The position numbers and the translations under genes were made by a program. DNA of 19,181 bases from CAYWGR01 sp964458015 (GTDB lineage: Bacteria > Planctomycetota > Planctomycetia > Pirellulales > Thermoguttaceae), in assembly GCA_964458015.1 (NCBI GenBank), contig CAYWGR010000104.1:1-19181 (forward strand), in the 5' to 3' direction. Numbering within the stretch: position 1 is the first letter of the stretch; the number at the start of each line of letters is the position of its first letter. This document shows, in pieces, positions 1 to 7,578 of this stretch. The notes under the pieces are model-generated. The model was given only the letters and a program-made list of their open reading frames with translations, did not search any database and was not told the DNA's origin.

Positions 1-1
1 C

Positions 2-1232
<1,231 letters not shown>

Positions 1233-1234
<2 letters not shown>

Positions 1235-1293
1235 TGGCTAGTGACTAGTGAAGAGTGACTAGTGAAGAGTGGATAGTGAAGAGTGGCTAGTGC
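1233..1293. repeat. Tandem 14-mer repeat after lysS
   Basis: Two perfect copies of ACTAGTGAAGAGTG (1244-1257, 1258-1271) and a third copy with one changed base (1272-1285) are flanked by the partial unit GGCTAGTG on both sides. It starts at the lysS stop codon. No function is evident. Confidence 0.8.
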
Positions 1294-1310
1294 AAAACAG
1301 AAAGAGAGAC

Positions 1311-1380
1311 CGTCATCCTGAGCGAAGCGAAGGATCTTGCGTAGGTTCCGACGAGATTCTTCGCTTCACTCAGAATGACA
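1311..1380. repeat. Inverted repeat, dispersed-element type
   Basis: The arms at about 1312-1337 and 1354-1379 are inverted copies with three transition differences around the core GAGCGAAGCGAAGGATCT, separated by a loop of ~16 nt. On the minus strand the three differences become G-U pairs, so the structured RNA strand may be the minus one. This GAGCGAAGCGAAG element is of a kind found between genes in many unrelated bacteria. There is no T-tract, so it is not a clear intrinsic terminator. Confidence 0.75.
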
Positions 1381-1397
1381 CATTGACTGCTCCCTGG

Positions 1398-1418
1398 CCC
1401 CTGACCCCTGACCCCTGA
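1398..1418. repeat. Triple CCCCTGA heptamer
   Basis: Three perfect head-to-tail CCCCTGA units end 8 nt before the start codon of the ABC permease gene. They occupy the place where a ribosome-binding site would be expected, and no Shine-Dalgarno sequence is visible there. Confidence 0.75.
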
Positions 1419-1426
1419 ATCCTTTC

Positions 1427-2950
1427 ATGTACAAACTCCTCCTCTGCTTTCGCTACCTTCGCACTCGCTACATTGCGTTGGCGTCGATCATCAGCGTGGT
1501 GTTGGGTGTTTGGGCGATGGTCGTCGTCAATAGCGTGATGGAAGGTTTCACCAGTGAGATGCAAAACCGCATCCACGAGATTATCGGCGATTTGGTGTTC
1601 GAGGCGCGCAGTCTCGATGGAATGCCGAACGCCGCGTGGCACGAGGAACAAATCCGCAAAATTGCCGGCGACGATATCGAGGCGATGGCGGCGACGGTGG
1701 TGGTGCCGGCCATGCTGAATTTCCAGTACAACGGCAACTGGATGACCCGGCAGGTGCAACTGATCGGCATCGACGCGAAAGACCAGAGCAAAGTCAGCGG
1801 TTTTTGCCAGTATTTGCAACATCCGTCGAACCGCGAGGAGATGAGCTTCGATCTGCGCGAAAGCGGCTACGACACGCGCGACCATCAAGCCGGCGATGCC
1901 GCTCCCGAGCGCAAACAGATGAGCAAAGCCGGTTGGGCGTGGCGGCGCGAAATGGCGCGAACGAAAAAGTTTCAGGAAGAGTATTTGAAGTCGGAAAAAA
2001 GCAACGCACCGACCGCTCCCATGCCATCGTCCGGGCCGGTTGATCCCTTTGCACAACATAAAGAAGTAAGCGGACAGTTCGATTCCGCCAAACAGCAGCA
2101 TCCAGGCGTCGTGCTGGGCATCGCCATGACCAGCTTCCGCATGACTGACGGAAGCGACAAATTCCTGGCCCTGCCGGGCGATGATGTGAAACTCACGTTC
2201 CCAACCGCGGGCCAACCGCCGAAAGCCACGAGTGACAACTTCACCATCATCGATTTCTACGAAAGTAAAATGAGCGAATACGATTCAAGCTTCGTATTCG
2301 TGCCGATCAAAAAGTTGCAGGAATTACGCGGCATGATCGACCCGACCTCGGGCATCGGGCTGATCAATGCCATCCAAATCAAGCTGAAGCCAGGCGTCGA
2401 TGGCGAGGCCGTTCGCAACAAACTGCGCGAGGCCTTTTTGCCCGAGATGTACGGCATCTATACCTGGCGCGACAAACAGGGGCCGCTGCTGTCGGCCGTC
2501 GATCTGGAAACACGCATCCTCAACATGCTGCTGTTCCTGATTATCGCTGTGGCAGGCTTTGGCATCTTGGCGATTTTCTACATGATCGTGGTCGAAAAAA
2601 CACGCGATATCGGCATTCTGAAATCACTCGGAGCCTCGAACCGCGGCGTGATGGGCATCTTTCTCGCGTATGGGCTCTCGCTGGGCATCGTAGGCTCCGG
2701 CCTTGGGCTTGGCGTGGGACTTTTAACGGTCCACTACATCAACGAAATCGCTGCCGGATTGTCCTGGATCACCGGCCGGCCGGTGTTCGATCCGTCGATC
2801 TACTATTTCTACCGGATACCCGCGGTCGTGGTGCCGCAAACGCTCGTTTGGATCGTGGCCGGGGCATTGGGTATCGCCGTGATGGCCAGCATTTTGCCGG
2901 CCCGACGCGCGGCAGGTCTGCATCCCGTGGAGGCTCTACGCTATGAGTAA
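1427..2950 (+). CDS. ABC transporter permease, LolC/LolE-MacB type
   Basis: Inner-membrane permease of the type VII ABC family, which moves lipoproteins or other envelope substrates by mechanotransmission rather than through a pore. It has the family layout: one membrane segment near residues 16-36, a long periplasmic domain, then three more segments at about 365-388, 411-434 and 470-491. The coupling-helix signature EKTRDIGILKSLGAS (390-404) and the C-terminal PARRAAGLHPVEALRYE are diagnostic. At 507 residues it is about 100 longer than E. coli LolC; the extra, charged and proline-rich stretch lies at roughly 130-225 in the periplasmic domain. It overlaps the ATPase gene by 8 nt, so the two are translationally coupled. 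Substrate cannot be told from sequence; lipoprotein release is the best guess from family resemblance. Confidence 0.9.
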   Translation: MYKLLLCFRYLRTRYIALASIISVVLGVWAMVVVNSVMEGFTSEMQNRIHEIIGDLVFEARSLDGMPNAAWHEEQIRKIAGDDIEAMAATVVVPAMLNFQYNGNWMTRQVQLIGIDAKDQSKVSGFCQYLQHPSNREEMSFDLRESGYDTRDHQAGDAAPERKQMSKAGWAWRREMARTKKFQEEYLKSEKSNAPTAPMPSSGPVDPFAQHKEVSGQFDSAKQQHPGVVLGIAMTSFRMTDGSDKFLALPGDDVKLTFPTAGQPPKATSDNFTIIDFYESKMSEYDSSFVFVPIKKLQELRGMIDPTSGIGLINAIQIKLKPGVDGEAVRNKLREAFLPEMYGIYTWRDKQGPLLSAVDLETRILNMLLFLIIAVAGFGILAIFYMIVVEKTRDIGILKSLGASNRGVMGIFLAYGLSLGIVGSGLGLGVGLLTVHYINEIAAGLSWITGRPVFDPSIYYFYRIPAVVVPQTLVWIVAGALGIAVMASILPARRAAGLHPVEALRYE

Positions 2951-3743
2951 CCAACTGGAAGGAACTGTTGCGGAAACACGCAAAGGGCATTTTTCGGCCG
3001 ACGGCGTTGAAGCTGCACCTCATTTGAGAATCGTCGATCGAAACAACGAACAGGTCGATCAACTGATGACGATCGACCTGTATAAAAGCTACCGCAAAAA
3101 TGCGATCGAGGTGCCGGTGCTGCGCGGCGTCAGTTTGAGCATTCATCCCGGCGAGTTTTTATCCATCGTCGGGCAAAGCGGATCGGGCAAAAGCACGTTG
3201 TTGCATCTGCTCGGCACGCTCGATGCTCCCGACCGAGGTGAGATTTACTACGCCGGTCGGCGAATCGACAATCTGCCGGCCAAGGAACGCGACGCTCTGC
3301 GAAATCGTCAGTTCGGCATGATCTTTCAGTTCTACCACCTGTTGCCGGAGCTGACCACTCTGGAAAATGTGCTTTCGCCGCTAATGATTAGAGATGGAGT
3401 GTGGAATTATCTTCGGAATCGGCATTCGCATCGACGCCGGGCCGCGGAATTGTTGGAATTGGTCGGCCTGGGACACCGCTTAAAGCATCGGCCGCGTGAG
3501 CTATCTGGGGGGGAAATGCAACGGGCAGCCATTGCCAGGGCCCTGGTGGCCCAGCCAGACTTGCTTTTGGCCGACGAACCGACTGGCAACCTCGATGCAA
3601 CCACCGGCGGAGAAATTATCCGTATCCTGCGAACCTTGAACCACGATCAAAACCTCACTATAGTTATGGTTACGCATGATCGGTCGATTGCCGATCAAAC
3701 CGACCGAATCGTCCGTTTGGCCGGCGGAAGAATTGAAGAATAG
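2943..3743 (+). CDS. ABC transporter ATP-binding protein, LolD type
   Basis: ATPase partner of the preceding permease. Walker A is GQSGSGKST (77-85), the Q-loop glutamine is Q129, the signature is LSGGEMQRAAIARAL (187-201), Walker B is LLLADEPTGNLD (207-218) and the switch histidine is H245. DEPTGNLD is typical of the LolD/MacB/FtsE group. The chosen ATG lies inside the permease stop region and is preceded by GGAGG at 2929-2933 with 9-nt spacing. This start adds about 42 residues before the usual LolD start; an internal ATG at 3066 would give the standard length. The extension is hydrophilic with no known domain. All catalytic motifs are intact. Confidence 0.92.
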   Translation: MSNQLEGTVAETRKGHFSADGVEAAPHLRIVDRNNEQVDQLMTIDLYKSYRKNAIEVPVLRGVSLSIHPGEFLSIVGQSGSGKSTLLHLLGTLDAPDRGEIYYAGRRIDNLPAKERDALRNRQFGMIFQFYHLLPELTTLENVLSPLMIRDGVWNYLRNRHSHRRRAAELLELVGLGHRLKHRPRELSGGEMQRAAIARALVAQPDLLLADEPTGNLDATTGGEIIRILRTLNHDQNLTIVMVTHDRSIADQTDRIVRLAGGRIEE

Positions 3744-3829
3744 GGACTAGGGATTAGAGACTAGGGACTAGATTGCTTGCCCCTCGACCTCTAGCCCCTA
3801 GTCTCTAGCCCCTAGTCTCTAGCCCCTAG
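3741..3829. repeat. CTAG-rich inverted repeat overlapping the ATPase stop codon
   Basis: The left arm (3741-3771) is built of TAGGGACTAG / GATTAGAGACTAGGG units and includes the TAG stop of the ATPase gene. The right arm (3791-3829) is CTAGCCCCTAGTCTCTAG repeated. About 27 of 31 positions of the left arm match the reverse complement of the right arm. It could fold into a long stem and act as a transcript end or 3' stabiliser, but lacks a strong T-tract. Confidence 0.75.
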
Positions 3830-3841
3830 CCCCTCAAAAAA

Positions 3842-4699
3842 ATGTCCCTAAAAATCTACATCGGCGGAAAGCTTTACAACAAAGAAGACGCGAAAATCAG
3901 CGTCTACGATCACGGCCTGCTCTACGGCGACGGCATCTTCGAAGGCATTCGCAGCTACAATGGCAAAGTGTTCCGCATGACCGAACACCTCGACCGCTTG
4001 TGGAATTCCGCCAAGGCGATTTGGCTGCAAATTCCCATGACGAAAGAGGAAATGGCCAAAGCCATCGAGGATACGCTGGCCGTCAACGGAATCAAGGACG
4101 GTTACATTCGCGTCGTGGTCACTCGCGGCGTCGGCACCTTGGGCCTCGATCCAAACCGCTGCGACAATCCGCAAGTGATTATTATCGCCGACAAAATTTC
4201 GCTCTATCCCGAAGAGCTTTATCAGAAGGGCTTGGAGATCATCACCGTAAGCGTCATGCGCAACCATCCGGCGGCGCTCAGCCCACGGATCAAGTCGCTC
4301 AACTATCTGAACAACATCCTGGCGAAGATCGAAGGCATCCAGGCCGGCTGCATCGAAGCGTTGCTGTTGAATCATAAGGGCGAAATCGCGGAATGCACCG
4401 GCGACAACATCTTCCTCGTGCGGCAAGGCGTTTTGATGACGCCGCCGATCGACGCCGGAATCCTCGAAGGCGTTACTCGCGACGTCGTCATCGGGCTGGC
4501 CAAGCAAGCTGGCATCGAAGTGCGAGAAATCCCGTTGACGAAGCACGATGTTTATATCGCCGACGAATGCTTCCTAACCGGCTCGGCAGCCGAGGTCGTG
4601 CCCGTAGTGACGGTCGATAGCCGCACCATTGGCGACGGAGTGCCCGGCCCCATAACCCAAAAGCTGATGTCCGCTTTCCACAAGCTGACGCGGGGATAA
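3842..4699 (+). CDS. ilvE: Branched-chain amino acid aminotransferase (class IV)
   Basis: PLP enzyme catalysing the last step of valine, leucine and isoleucine synthesis (transamination with glutamate), cytoplasmic. Length is 285 residues, normal for bacterial class IV aminotransferases. Family features seen: the N-terminal VYDHGLLYGDGIFEGIR (21-37), the Schiff-base lysine K151 in SPRIKSLNYLNN, the cofactor-binding ECTGDNIF (184-191) and the C-terminal phosphate-binding DECFLTGSAAEVVPV (241-255). The YGDGIFEGIR form fits IlvE better than D-amino acid aminotransferase or aminodeoxychorismate lyase, though these relatives share the fold and cannot be fully excluded. The start ATG follows a run of A residues; no Shine-Dalgarno sequence is visible. 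Confidence 0.88.
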   Translation: MSLKIYIGGKLYNKEDAKISVYDHGLLYGDGIFEGIRSYNGKVFRMTEHLDRLWNSAKAIWLQIPMTKEEMAKAIEDTLAVNGIKDGYIRVVVTRGVGTLGLDPNRCDNPQVIIIADKISLYPEELYQKGLEIITVSVMRNHPAALSPRIKSLNYLNNILAKIEGIQAGCIEALLLNHKGEIAECTGDNIFLVRQGVLMTPPIDAGILEGVTRDVVIGLAKQAGIEVREIPLTKHDVYIADECFLTGSAAEVVPVVTVDSRTIGDGVPGPITQKLMSAFHKLTRG

Positions 4700-4726
4700 T
4701 TCTTCGCTCGAAACGGAACGAAGAAT
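4699..4726. terminator. Hairpin after ilvE (possible terminator)
   Basis: ATTCTTCG (4699-4706) and CGAAGAAT (4719-4726) form a perfect 8-bp stem with a 12-nt loop that begins at the last base of the ilvE stop codon. There is no T-tract after it, so it may be a 3'-end stabiliser rather than a true Rho-independent terminator. Confidence 0.4.
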
Positions 4727-4727
4727 C

Positions 4728-4753
4728 GACGGGATTTACACGATTGACAGGAT
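4728..4753 (-). repeat. 26-bp dispersed repeat before the DedA gene
   Basis: Read on the minus strand, this 26-mer (ATCCTGTC...TGTAAATCC.GTC) matches at 23 of 26 positions the segments at 12056-12081 and 15299-15324 inside the two long repeats. In the plus orientation its last bases provide CAGGAT, whose AGGA (4749-4752) is spaced 7 nt from the ATG of the DedA gene. Confidence 0.75.
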
Positions 4754-4759
4754 GACTGC

Positions 4760-5434
4760 ATGGAATGGATTTCCTACTTCGTTGACCTGTTCCTGCATCT
4801 GGATAAACATCTGGGCGATGTCATCCGCGACTATGGTCTTTGGACCTACCTGATCCTTTTGGTCATCGTTTTTTGCGAGACAGGCTTGGTCGTTACGCCC
4901 TTTTTACCCGGCGATTCGCTGCTGTTCGCGGCAGGCACATTCGCCGCGTTGGGGGCGCTCGATCCCTTGTGGCTGTTCCTATTGCTAAGCTTCGCCGCTA
5001 TCGCCGGCGATACGGTGAACTACTGGATCGGAGCCTATATCGGCCCAAAAGCGTTCAGCGGCCATTACCGTTTCCTCAAGAAGGAACATCTCGATCGGAC
5101 ACATGCCTTCTATGAAAAATACGGCGGCAAGACGATCATCATCGCGCGATTTGTTCCAATCGTGCGCACCTTCGCGCCGTTCGTGGCAGGAATCGGGGCG
5201 ATGAATTACTCGAAATTCATCCTCTACAACATCATCGGCGGCGTGGCCTGGGTCGCGTTGTTCGTCTTCGGCGGCTACTTGGCCGTCGAATACGGCGGCT
5301 ACCTGTTCGGCGATCCGGATTTCGCCAAGAAACACTTCTCCATCATCGTGCTGGCCATCATTATCATCTCGGTGATGCCGATGGTCGTCGAATATGTGCG
5401 CGCGATGCGCGAGAAGCGACGACAAGAGAGATAG
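4760..5434 (+). CDS. DedA family membrane protein
   Basis: Inner-membrane protein of the DedA/SNARE-associated family. Known members act in lipid-carrier (undecaprenyl phosphate or phosphatidylethanolamine) flipping and in membrane-potential maintenance; which role applies here cannot be read from sequence. Family features: E40 with T-PFLPGDS (46-53) in the first re-entrant region, AGDTVNYWIGAYIG (82-95), the conserved RFVPIVRTFAPFVAG (130-144) including R130 and R136, and several hydrophobic segments, the last at about 193-212 followed by a basic tail. Length (224) is typical. The start is supported by AGGA at 4749-4752, donated by an upstream dispersed repeat. It converges on the zinc-ribbon gene. 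Confidence 0.9.
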   Translation: MEWISYFVDLFLHLDKHLGDVIRDYGLWTYLILLVIVFCETGLVVTPFLPGDSLLFAAGTFAALGALDPLWLFLLLSFAAIAGDTVNYWIGAYIGPKAFSGHYRFLKKEHLDRTHAFYEKYGGKTIIIARFVPIVRTFAPFVAGIGAMNYSKFILYNIIGGVAWVALFVFGGYLAVEYGGYLFGDPDFAKKHFSIIVLAIIIISVMPMVVEYVRAMREKRRQER

Positions 5435-5467
5435 CCCCAAAATGTAATTGCGTTGGGCGAGTAAACC

Positions 5468-5481
5468 GACGCACTTGCGTC
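5468..5481. terminator. Short hairpin between convergent genes
   Basis: GACGCA-CT-TGCGTC is a perfect 6-bp stem between the convergent DedA and zinc-ribbon genes, overlapping the stop codon of the latter. No T-tract is present. It could serve as a weak bidirectional transcript end. Confidence 0.3.
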
Positions 5482-5722
5482 AGCGCGGACATTGGCGCGG
5501 TTGGATTCTTTCGTGCGCCATCGAATTCAGCAACGCATCGGCCCGACGAATCAAGGCATTCGCCGACTCTCCGCAATCGTGACGCGCGTTTACAGGATCC
5601 GCGGCAATGAGATGCCCTTGGCAATGCTTGCAAACCACCTTGCGGCCAAGATATTCCACTCGAATCTGAAGACCGCGCCCGCACGTCGGACATTCTTGGA
5701 CGAAATAAGTAGGATTCGACAT
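5480..5722 (-). CDS. Small zinc-ribbon protein (planctomycete type)
   Basis: An 80-residue cytoplasmic protein with a probable zinc ribbon: C11-x2-C14 (ECPTCGRGLQIRVEYLGRKV) and C31-x2-C34 (VVCKHCQG). This ECPTCGR..LQIRVEYLGRKV.C.HC pattern recurs at the N-terminus of many Planctomycete proteins; here it stands alone, followed by a short helical tail (residues 50-80). The ATG was chosen because AGGAGG sits 7 nt upstream on the minus strand; a longer frame extends to 5776 but has no such support. A TTGACA/GATAAT promoter lies 78 nt upstream of the start. Function unknown; nucleic-acid or protein binding is only an inference from the fold. Confidence 0.75.
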   Translation of the reverse strand: MSNPTYFVQECPTCGRGLQIRVEYLGRKVVCKHCQGHLIAADPVNARHDCGESANALIRRADALLNSMAHERIQPRQCPR

Positions 5723-5799
5723 GGTGGAACCTCCTGCCACCGGACGGTTGCCCTTTTGGGGATTGCCTCGATACAATCCCGCCAGTGAATCAAGTATGG

Positions 5800-5827
5800 A
5801 TTATCGCAATCGTCCAGGTTTTGTCAA
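5800..5827 (-). promoter_or_regulatory. Sigma70-type promoter of the zinc-ribbon gene
   Basis: On the minus strand TTGACA (5827-5822), a 16-nt spacer and GATAAT (5805-5800) match the sigma70 consensus at 11 of 12 positions. The start codon at 5722 lies 78 nt beyond the -10 box, leaving a leader of about 70 nt that ends in a strong AGGAGG. Confidence 0.65.
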
Positions 5828-5869
5828 TTACAACATCTATACGAATAACCAAAGATTGTGAAAACAGGT

Positions 5870-5904
5870 TTTATGCCACAAATACGCCTATTGCGTAGCA
5901 TAAA
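5870..5904. other. Two-tier hairpin in a divergent spacer
   Basis: TTTATGC (5870-5876) pairs with GCATAAA (5898-5904), and inside it TACGC (5883-5887) pairs with GCGTA (5893-5897) around the loop CTATT, giving 12 paired bases with a 6-nt bulge on one side. It lies in the spacer between the zinc-ribbon and secreted-protein genes. No T-tract follows. The remainder of 5828-6006 shows nothing recognisable. Confidence 0.45.
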
Positions 5905-6059
5905 CACACTGCGGAAATCTGGGTTATCTGCATAGCGCGTTGTCGTCACGGAACACTACTAGCGCCACCCAAACTTGATCGACGACCAACGCCTCAAGCT
6001 ACAGCCTATAATTGGTCAGCGTAAGTCTTTACCGTTTTCCCCACGGGGGGGTGTCTGCC

Positions 6060-6689
6060 ATGCAATACATTCTACTACGTCCCATTTTCCTGGCGTGTGC
6101 GTTATCGGTCTCTGGATCGGTTTTTGCAGCTCCTCCGGCTGAAAAACCCGCACAATCCAAGCCAATTCCCTCGTTTGCCAAGATACAACAATCGGTGGAA
6201 GAATACTTTGAAGCGATACCCCATTTTCGAGAAAACGACCTAATCACACGCGATATGGTCGAGCCGTTGCTCAAACAATTGCAAAAATTGGGACTTCCCT
6301 TGGCCGACGCAAGTCAGATCGTGGAAAAAGTACCCTCGAAAGACGAATTTTTAGCAGTCCAATTGAGCACGGAGCAAGGCCGGAAGTTCATGCGCAGCAT
6401 TTCCAAGTATCCAGACGGCTATGATCGCGTGGATCGGCTTAGCCGAATGCCCCACGGAGAACAGACCGTCCGCGACCTGATTCGCGGGCCCGACGGCTAC
6501 AAAATGATTGAATACATGACGACCGCGAAAGGCGGCAAGGAGCTGGGCAAACAGTTGTCCAACAGCCCGACAGGCAAACAATTCAACGCGCCCACGGGAC
6601 GCCTGTATACCATGTCGCTCTTACTGGCGAGATTACAGCAAAGCCACGCGGCCGCGATGAAAGCAGCGGAGAAGAAAAAGGGATCCTAG
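6060..6689 (+). CDS. Secreted helical protein of unknown function
   Basis: A 209-residue protein I do not recognise. A signal peptide is clear: MQYILLRPIFLACALSVSGS followed by VFA-AP, so cleavage after residue 23 is likely. The mature part is charged, apparently all helical, without cysteines or known motifs, and ends in a lysine-rich tail. The frame extends upstream to a TTG at 6012, but the ATG at 6060 directly precedes the signal peptide and has a G-rich stretch (6046-6051) before it. TATAAT at 6007-6012 is a possible -10 box without a good -35. Its stop codon overlaps the cyclophilin stop on the other strand by 4 nt (CTAG), so the two genes converge. Probably periplasmic. Confidence 0.75.
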   Translation: MQYILLRPIFLACALSVSGSVFAAPPAEKPAQSKPIPSFAKIQQSVEEYFEAIPHFRENDLITRDMVEPLLKQLQKLGLPLADASQIVEKVPSKDEFLAVQLSTEQGRKFMRSISKYPDGYDRVDRLSRMPHGEQTVRDLIRGPDGYKMIEYMTTAKGGKELGKQLSNSPTGKQFNAPTGRLYTMSLLLARLQQSHAAAMKAAEKKKGS

Positions 6690-7381
6690 CGAATTCGCTT
6701 GACCGAGCTTACGACGATCGCCTGCACCGGAGTACGCTCGAATTCAGGCGTATCGTGAACCTGTGCGTTAGCGATACTGTCGATAACATCCAACCCTTCG
6801 ATCACTTCACCGAAAACGCAATAACCATAACCATCGGGCGTGCGATCTTTATGATCCAAAGCTTGGTTATCCGCGACATTGACAAGGAATTGGCAAGTGG
6901 CGCTGTCGATTTCACCGGGTTGCCGAACCATCGAGATGGTTCCACGCCGGTTTTTCAGTCCGTTGTCGGCTTCGTTGCGAACAGGTGTGCGGCTCGGTTT
7001 TTCGGCCTTATTGGCGCCGAAGCCGCCGGCCAAAAAGCCTTGCCCTTTATAGATTTGATGGATAATCGTTTGATCATATTGGCCGGCATCGACGTAGGAA
7101 AGGAAATTACTGACGGTCAACGGAGCCTTTTCGGCATCCAGGCGAACTGTAAGTTTGCCGAGCGATGTTTCCATCTGAACGACCGGATGCTGAGGATCGG
7201 AGTTCGCTTTCGAGGCAGCCGGCGCTCGCGAAGACCCTTCCGTGGCGGGTGTGCCGCTCGTGTTGATCGAGGCCGTGGGCGCCGCTTTGCCGTCTCCGCT
7301 GCTGCCACAACCTATGAGTACTGTTAGAGTTGCGCAAAGGAGGAATAAAACCATGAAACTTCTGCGATTAGACACGATCAT
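6686..7381 (-). CDS. Cyclophilin-type peptidyl-prolyl isomerase-like lipoprotein
   Basis: Cyclophilin fold attached to the membrane as a lipoprotein. Signal sequence MIVSNRRSFMVLFLLCATL ends in the lipobox LIGC with C25; then a ~40-residue Ala/Ser/Thr linker; then the domain from about HPVVQMETSLGKLTVRL (65-81) to VVSSVKRIR. Family landmarks: APLTVSNFLSYV, ATCQFLVNVADNQALD and GYGYCVFGEVIEGLDVID, close to the bacterial PpiB type. However, the catalytic segment reads IHQIYKGQGFLAGG where active enzymes have FHRVIPGFMIQGG: the essential Arg is Gln (Q109) and the following Gln is Ala (A118). It may be a weak isomerase or only a binding domain. The frame continues up to an ATG at 7402; the 7381 ATG gives a more usual signal peptide, though neither has a strong Shine-Dalgarno sequence. 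Confidence 0.85.
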   Translation of the reverse strand: MIVSNRRSFMVLFLLCATLTVLIGCGSSGDGKAAPTASINTSGTPATEGSSRAPAASKANSDPQHPVVQMETSLGKLTVRLDAEKAPLTVSNFLSYVDAGQYDQTIIHQIYKGQGFLAGGFGANKAEKPSRTPVRNEADNGLKNRRGTISMVRQPGEIDSATCQFLVNVADNQALDHKDRTPDGYGYCVFGEVIEGLDVIDSIANAQVHDTPEFERTPVQAIVVSSVKRIR

Positions 7382-7457
7382 GTCTCCATGCAGGGAAAGC
7401 ATTTTTGAAGAATAAGTCCCACTATCATCCCCAGAATGGCATTTTGGTGCAACGTCG

Positions 7458-7463
7458 ATTATA
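7458..7463 (-). promoter_or_regulatory. Possible -10 box for the cyclophilin gene
   Basis: A perfect TATAAT on the minus strand, 77 nt before the start codon at 7381. The -35 position (TCTGGT) is poor. The box lies between an 8-bp inverted repeat, CCACTATC at 7419-7426 and GATAGTGG at 7485-7492, which may be chance. Confidence 0.35.
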
Positions 7464-7536
7464 CTGAAATTTTCATTCCCACCAGATAGTGGTACCAGTT
7501 ACGAGTGACTTAATTGCTGTTTTTTTCGTTGGCTTG

Positions 7537-7545
7537 TGGTAGAAT
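7537..7545 (+). promoter_or_regulatory. Extended -10 promoter for the ABC cassette
   Basis: TGGTAGAAT fits an extended -10 element (TGn followed by a TATAAT-like hexamer) 33 nt before the ATG at 7579. TTGCTG at 7514-7519 is a distant -35 candidate with 20-nt spacing. It would drive the three-gene cassette 7579-11031. Confidence 0.4.
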
Positions 7546-7578
7546 AATACGCACTAGCTCTAAAGGCGACATGCAACC

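Noticed and set aside
1370..2215. A 281-codon minus-strand open frame opposite the LolC-type permease
   Set aside because: Antisense of a gene with clear family signatures; it also runs through the upstream repeats.
3848..4546. A 232-codon minus-strand open frame opposite ilvE
   Set aside because: Antisense shadow of the aminotransferase; rich in His, Asp and Val as expected from reverse reading of GC-biased codons.
5492..5788. A 98-codon plus-strand frame opposite the zinc-ribbon gene
   Set aside because: The minus-strand gene has paired CxxC motifs, a strong Shine-Dalgarno sequence and a promoter; the plus frame has none of these.
7419..7492. Inverted repeat CCACTATC/GATAGTGG flanking the TATAAT of the cyclophilin gene
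   Set aside because: Only 8 bp with arms 58 bp apart; such pairs are expected by chance in a spacer of this size, so it is not called an operator.
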